From assembly GCA_944382045.1 (NCBI GenBank), contig CALWMT010000106.1:1-8246 (forward strand): a stretch of DNA of 8,246 bases, written 5' to 3'. The notes below the pieces were generated by a model. It had not been told where the DNA came from, searched no databases, and was given only the letters and a program-made list of their open reading frames with translations. Of this stretch, positions 3,987 through 8,246 are shown one piece after another. Positions within the stretch are counted from its first letter, which is position 1. Every line of letters begins with the position of its first letter. A program made the position numbers and the translations under genes. Origin of the DNA: an uncultured Enterocloster sp. Its GTDB lineage: Bacteria > Bacillota > Clostridia > Lachnospirales > Lachnospiraceae.

Positions 3987-6900
3987 AAAGTATTGAGATT
4001 CAGGGCTTTAAGTCCTTTGCCAACAAGCTGGTATTTGAATTTCATAATGGAATCACAGGCATCGTAGGGCCAAACGGCAGCGGCAAGAGCAATGTGGCGG
4101 ACGCGGTCCGCTGGGTTCTCGGAGAGCAGCGCATCAAGCAGCTTCGGGGCGCCAGCATGCAGGATGTGATATTTGCGGGCACGGAGCTGCGCAAGCCCCA
4201 GGGCTTTGCCTATGTGGCCATCACCCTGGACAACAGCGACCACCAGCTGGCCATTGCCTACGACCAGGTTACGGTGTCCCGCCGGCTTTACCGGTCCGGC
4301 GAGAGCGAATACATGATTAACGGCAGCGCCTGCCGCCTAAAGGATATCAATGAGCTCTTCTACGATACGGGAATCGGCAAGGAGGGCTACTCCATCATCG
4401 GCCAGGGCCAGATTGAGAAGATACTGAGCGGCCGGCCGGAGGAGCGCCGGGAGCTCTTTGACGAGGCGGCGGGGATTGTGAAGTTCAAGCGCCGCAAGGC
4501 CATTGCCCAGAAAAAGCTGGAGGACGAGAGCACAAGCCTCATCCGTGTGACGGATATCCTGGGAGAGCTGGAAAAGCAGGTGGGGCCCCTGGAGCGCCAG
4601 GCCGCCGCGGCAAGGGAATATCTGAAGCTGCGGGATGAGCTGAAAATCTGCGATGCCAACCAATTCCTTTTGGAGCGCGAGGACCTGGACGCCCGGCTGG
4701 GTGAAGCAGGGGAACGCCTCAAGGTTCTGGCCGGGGACATGGAGGAGAGCCAAAAAAAGGGTGACCAGCTGAAAACAGAGTACGACCGTCTAAGCGGAGA
4801 GCTGGAGGACCTGGATAAGGCGCTCATAAAGGACCGGGAGGCCTTAAACGCCGGCGCCATGGAAAAGAGCGCTATGGAGGGCCAGATTGCAGTGCTCCAG
4901 GAACAGATTCACACCGAGGAGCTCAACGAGGAGCATCTGGAAAACCGGAGGAAGGCCATTGCCCAGGATATGGAAAACCGCAGGAGGGAGCTTTCCGGCT
5001 GTAAGGAGCAGGCCGCAGGGCTCACCGCCCAGGCGGAGGCGGCTGAGGAGCGGCTTAGGGCAGCGGGAGAACGGCTGAAGGCGGCCAGGGAGACGGAGCA
5101 GGGCCTGGAGGCAGCCATCGAGGCGGCCAAGGGCAGCATTATCGAGGCCTTAAATCAGCGGGCCTCCCTCACGGCGGACCGGCAGCGCTACGATACCATG
5201 CTGGAGCAGGTAAGCCTGCGAAAGAGCCAGGTCTCTCAGCTTCTCCTAAAATCAAAGAGCGAGGAGTCTGTTCAGGAGGAGCAGATTGCGCGGGAGAAGG
5301 ATGCCTTAAGGCAGCTTCGCGAATCCATTGAGGAGGGCCGCCTAAAGGCCCAGACAGCCGAGGAGGAGCAGGCGGCTGCAGAGCAGGAGGTGCGGCGCTT
5401 AAACCGGCGGCTGAACGACAACCAGCAGGAATACCACATGGCCTACACCCGGCTGGAATCCTTAAAAAATCTGGCGGAGCGCTACGACGGCTACGGCAGC
5501 AGCATCCGCCGGGTGATGGAGGCCAGGGACCGGGTCCGCGGCATCCACGGGGTGGTGGCGGACATCATCACCACGGATAAGGTCTATGAGACGGCCATTG
5601 AGACAGCCCTTGGGGGAAGCATCCAGAACATTGTGACGGATTCAGAGACCACGGCCAAGGAGCTCATCGCCTATTTGAAAAAGAACCGGTACGGCCGGGC
5701 TACCTTCCTGCCGCTCACCAGCATCAATGGCTCCCAGCCATTTTCCCGGCCGGAGGCCTTAAAGGAAAAGGGAGTGCTGGGACTGGCAAGCCAGCTGGTC
5801 CATGTGGAAATGCAGTACGAGGGCCTTGCACGGTATCTTTTGGGCCGGGTGGTGGTGGCGGACACCATTGACAGCGCCCTGGCTCTCGCAAGGAAATACC
5901 GCTACAGCCTGCGCATTGTCACCCTGGAGGGCGAGCTTTTAAGCCCCGGCGGCTCCATGACGGGCGGCGCCTTTAAGAATTCCAGCAATCTTCTCGGCCG
6001 GCGCCGGGAGATTGAGGAGCTGGAGGCCGCCTGCAAAAAGGCGCTTGTCCTGGCGGACAAAACCGGACAGGAGCTGGCGCTGGCTGAGGGGCTGGTTCAG
6101 GAGAAGAAGGAGGAGCTGGAGGCCCTCACAAAGCGGCTCCAGGAGCTGGCCATCCAGGAGAACACGGTAAATATAAGCCTTGCCCAGCTGGAGCAGAAGA
6201 AGGAGGAAATCCAGGAATCTGCCGGGGACCTGGTCCGGGAGCACGGACAGCTGGAGGAGCAGGTGCGGGAGATTACAAGGAGCCGCCAGGCGGTGCAGGC
6301 GGACAGCGAGGGGCTGGAGGCAAGAAGCCAGGCCGCCTCCGGGGAAGTGGAGGAGAAGACAGCCCTTTTGGAGGAGGCAAAAAAGACGCTGGCCCTGCGC
6401 CAGGAGGAGCTGGCGGCGGTTCAGATGGAGTCCGCAAACCTGCGCCAGCAGCTTTCCTTCTCCCATGAAAATGAGCAGCGTATCCATGGAGAGATGAAAA
6501 GGCTTGAGGAAGAGGCCGGGGAGCTGGCGCGGGGAGCCGGCGGCTCCAAGGAGGCGATTGCCGGGAAGGAGCAGGAGATAGAGGCGCTTCGCAGAAAAAT
6601 TGCGGAGGGGGAGGAGAGGACTCTGGCCCTCACCCAGTCCCTCAAGGAGCGGGAAGAGAAAAAGGCGGCCCTCAGCGGCCGGCAGAAGGGATTTTTCGAC
6701 GCAAGGGAGGAGCTGACAGCCCGTATCTCCGCGCTGGATAAGGACATTTTCCGCATCCAGTCCCAGAAGGAAAAGCTGGAGGAGCGGCTGGAGACCCTCA
6801 CGGACTATATGTGGTCGGCGTATGAGATGACCTACTCCGCAGCCAGCGAATTCCGCAGGGAGGAGGACACCTCCCTCCCGCAGATTAAAAAGCTGGCCGA

Positions 6901-7534
6901 CGGCCTGAAGTCCCAAATCAAGGGTCTGGGAAATGTGAATGTAAACGCCATCGAGGATTACCGGGAGATATCCGAGCGGTATGCCTTTATGAAGACCCAG
7001 CACGAGGATTTGGTGAAGGCCCAGGAGGAGCTGGAAAAGATTATTGAGGAGCTGGACGCCGGGATGCGCAGGCAGTTTTCGGAGAAATTTGCCCAGATAC
7101 GGAGCGAATTCGATAAGGTGTTCCGGGAGCTTTTCGGCGGGGGCCGCGGAAGCCTGGAGCTTATGGAGGACGAGGATCTCCTGGAGGCCGGGGTGCAGAT
7201 TATCGCCCAGCCGCCGGGGAAAAAGCTGCAGAACATGATGCAGCTCTCCGGAGGGGAGAAGGCTCTCACGGCCATCGCCCTGCTGTTTGCCATCCAGAAC
7301 CTAAAGCCTTCCCCCTTCTGCCTTCTGGACGAGATAGAGGCGGCCTTGGACGACTCCAACGTGGACCGCTTTGCCGGGTATCTGCACAAGCTCACAAAGA
7401 ACACCCAGTTCATTGTAATCACCCACCGGAGAGGCACCATGGTCTCCGCAGACCGCCTCTACGGCATCACCATGCAGGAGAAGGGGGTTTCCACCCTGGT
7501 ATCCGTCAACTTGATAGAGAGCAGCCTCAGCTGA
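3977..7534 (+). CDS. smc: Chromosome segregation ATPase SMC
   Basis: SMC is the core of the bacterial condensin with ScpA/ScpB; it forms a V-shaped homodimer that loads near origins and extrudes DNA loops to separate sister chromosomes. At 1185 aa it has the standard size. The N-terminal ATPase head begins at MYLKSIEIQGFKSFA with Walker A GPNGSGKS (31-38). A long heptad-rich, Glu/Lys/Gln-rich coiled coil spans about 170-505, and the hinge lies at about 521-664 (GIHGVVADII ... LLSPGGSMTGGA). The returning coiled coil is about 670-1010. The C-terminal head carries the ABC signature LSGGEK (1090-1095) and Walker B CLLDEIEAALDDSN with D1118 and catalytic E1119. The start overlaps the rnc end by 10 nt, with AGGTGA (3968-3973) as a modest ribosome binding site. 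All ATPase motifs are intact. Strong purine bias of the coiled-coil codons leaves long open antisense frames, which are artefacts. Confidence 0.98.
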   Translation: MYLKSIEIQGFKSFANKLVFEFHNGITGIVGPNGSGKSNVADAVRWVLGEQRIKQLRGASMQDVIFAGTELRKPQGFAYVAITLDNSDHQLAIAYDQVTVSRRLYRSGESEYMINGSACRLKDINELFYDTGIGKEGYSIIGQGQIEKILSGRPEERRELFDEAAGIVKFKRRKAIAQKKLEDESTSLIRVTDILGELEKQVGPLERQAAAAREYLKLRDELKICDANQFLLEREDLDARLGEAGERLKVLAGDMEESQKKGDQLKTEYDRLSGELEDLDKALIKDREALNAGAMEKSAMEGQIAVLQEQIHTEELNEEHLENRRKAIAQDMENRRRELSGCKEQAAGLTAQAEAAEERLRAAGERLKAARETEQGLEAAIEAAKGSIIEALNQRASLTADRQRYDTMLEQVSLRKSQVSQLLLKSKSEESVQEEQIAREKDALRQLRESIEEGRLKAQTAEEEQAAAEQEVRRLNRRLNDNQQEYHMAYTRLESLKNLAERYDGYGSSIRRVMEARDRVRGIHGVVADIITTDKVYETAIETALGGSIQNIVTDSETTAKELIAYLKKNRYGRATFLPLTSINGSQPFSRPEALKEKGVLGLASQLVHVEMQYEGLARYLLGRVVVADTIDSALALARKYRYSLRIVTLEGELLSPGGSMTGGAFKNSSNLLGRRREIEELEAACKKALVLADKTGQELALAEGLVQEKKEELEALTKRLQELAIQENTVNISLAQLEQKKEEIQESAGDLVREHGQLEEQVREITRSRQAVQADSEGLEARSQAASGEVEEKTALLEEAKKTLALRQEELAAVQMESANLRQQLSFSHENEQRIHGEMKRLEEEAGELARGAGGSKEAIAGKEQEIEALRRKIAEGEERTLALTQSLKEREEKKAALSGRQKGFFDAREELTARISALDKDIFRIQSQKEKLEERLETLTDYMWSAYEMTYSAASEFRREEDTSLPQIKKLADGLKSQIKGLGNVNVNAIEDYREISERYAFMKTQHEDLVKAQEELEKIIEELDAGMRRQFSEKFAQIRSEFDKVFRELFGGGRGSLELMEDEDLLEAGVQIIAQPPGKKLQNMMQLSGGEKALTAIALLFAIQNLKPSPFCLLDEIEAALDDSNVDRFAGYLHKLTKNTQFIVITHRRGTMVSADRLYGITMQEKGVSTLVSVNLIESSLS

Positions 7535-7597
7535 TGCCGCGTAATGGTTCGGAGCGCTGAACTGCTGCGATAATACATATAAAGGAGGGATTTGGGT

Positions 7598-8246
7598 ATG
7601 GCCGAGGGAAAGAAGGGCTTTTTCAGCCGCCTGGTGGAGGGGCTGACAAAGACGAGAAACAACATTGTATCCGGGATTGATTCCATTTTCAGCGGATTTT
7701 CCGCCATTGACGATGATTTCTACGAGGAGATAGAGGAAACCCTGATTATGGGCGATTTGGGCATCGAGACCACCATGTCCATCGTGGAAAATCTGCGCAG
7801 GCAGGTGAAGGAAAAGGGAATCAAGGAGCCGGAGGAGTGCAAGGAGCTTCTGATTGAGAGCATCAAGGCCCAGATGGATTTGGGGGAGAATGCCTACGAA
7901 TTTGAAAACCGGAAATCCGTGGTGCTTGTCATCGGAGTCAATGGGGTGGGAAAAACCACCTCGGTGGGAAAGCTGGCGGGCCAGCTCAAGGATTCCGGCC
8001 GCAGGGTGGTATTGGCCGCGGCAGATACCTTCCGGGCCGCTGCCATTGAGCAGCTCACGGAATGGGCCAACCGTGCGGGCGTGGACATCATCGCCCAGCA
8101 GGAGGGCTCAGACCCTGCGGCTGTGATTTATGACGCGGTGAACGCTGCCAAGTCCAGAAATGCGGACGTCCTTATCTGCGATACGGCGGGGCGCCTCCAC
8201 AACAAGAAGAACCTGATGGAGGAGCTGAAAAAAATCAACCGCATCA
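7598..8246 (+). CDS. ftsY: Signal recognition particle receptor FtsY (5' part, cut by window end)
   Basis: FtsY is the membrane-associated GTPase that docks SRP-bound ribosomes at the Sec translocon. The visible 216 residues begin MAEGKKGFFSRLVEGLTKTR, the amphipathic, membrane-targeting start of the N domain, without the long acidic A domain of the E. coli protein, as is usual in Firmicutes. The N domain four-helix bundle covers about 10-100. The G domain shows G1 GVNGVGKTT (113-121), the SRP-family insertion start DTFRAAAIEQL (143-153) and G3 DTAGR (195-199). The frame is open to the last base, before the G4 TKLD motif, so about 90-100 residues are missing. AAAGGAGG (7581-7588) is a strong Shine-Dalgarno spaced 9 nt. 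The 63-nt gap after smc has no clear terminator, so ftsY is likely co-transcribed with rnc and smc. Confidence 0.96.
   Translation, partial: MAEGKKGFFSRLVEGLTKTRNNIVSGIDSIFSGFSAIDDDFYEEIEETLIMGDLGIETTMSIVENLRRQVKEKGIKEPEECKELLIESIKAQMDLGENAYEFENRKSVVLVIGVNGVGKTTSVGKLAGQLKDSGRRVVLAAADTFRAAAIEQLTEWANRAGVDIIAQQEGSDPAAVIYDAVNAAKSRNADVLICDTAGRLHNKKNLMEELKKINRI

Noticed and set aside
5939..7003. 354-aa open frame on the minus strand opposite smc
   Set aside because: It lies wholly antisense to the SMC coiled coil, is Leu/Gln-rich as expected from reverse reading of Glu/Lys/Gln codons, and shows no recognisable domain.
7535..7597. Promoter for ftsY (GATAAT at 7569-7574)
   Set aside because: No acceptable -35 hexamer 16-18 nt upstream; the short gap is better explained as part of the rnc-smc-ftsY transcript.
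1..8246. CRISPR array, tRNA, rRNA or insertion sequence
   Set aside because: No regularly spaced repeats, no tRNA-like cloverleaf, no transposase frame or terminal inverted repeats were seen on either strand.

Overview
The window looks like a chromosomal segment from a GC-rich member of the Clostridia, most likely Lachnospiraceae. This rests on gene content and order (plsX-acpP-rnc-smc-ftsY, all on the + strand), strong AGGAG-type ribosome binding sites and protein character; no 16S or marker search could be run, so the taxon is an inference.

Region 1 (1-1747) is the accessory part. A complete retron-like unit is readable. A sigma-A-like promoter (about 8-34) predicts a start near 40-42. Next comes a highly structured non-coding RNA (about 41-290) with the parts expected of an msr-msd: a long closing duplex a1/a2 (46-62 with 273-290), a candidate branching guanosine directly after a1 (G63, in AGC), small msr hairpins, and a long imperfect msd stem (179-266). 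A Shine-Dalgarno follows, then a retron-type reverse transcriptase (306-1289) with NAALH, YCDD and VTG motifs. The RT stop overlaps by 4 nt (ATGA) the start of a small cysteine-rich C_GCAxxG_C_C family protein (1286-1747), so the two are probably translated together. No known retron effector type is recognisable; the cysteine-rich protein is the only candidate partner in the window.

Region 2 (1748-1923) is a 176-nt intergenic region with a good promoter, a near-identical repeated box (1767-1780 and 1850-1864) and mutually exclusive hairpins in the predicted plsX leader.

Region 3 (1924-8246) is core housekeeping: plsX (acyl-phosphate synthesis for phospholipids), acpP (acyl carrier protein), an intrinsic terminator, rnc (RNase III), smc (chromosome condensation ATPase; overlaps rnc by 10 nt) and the 5' part of ftsY (SRP receptor GTPase), which runs off the window end.

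The main point of interest is the retron-like unit next to the plsX-smc cluster: its ncRNA has two competing closing helices, one abutting a U7 tract, and its coupled downstream gene is a redox-type protein I do not know as a retron partner.
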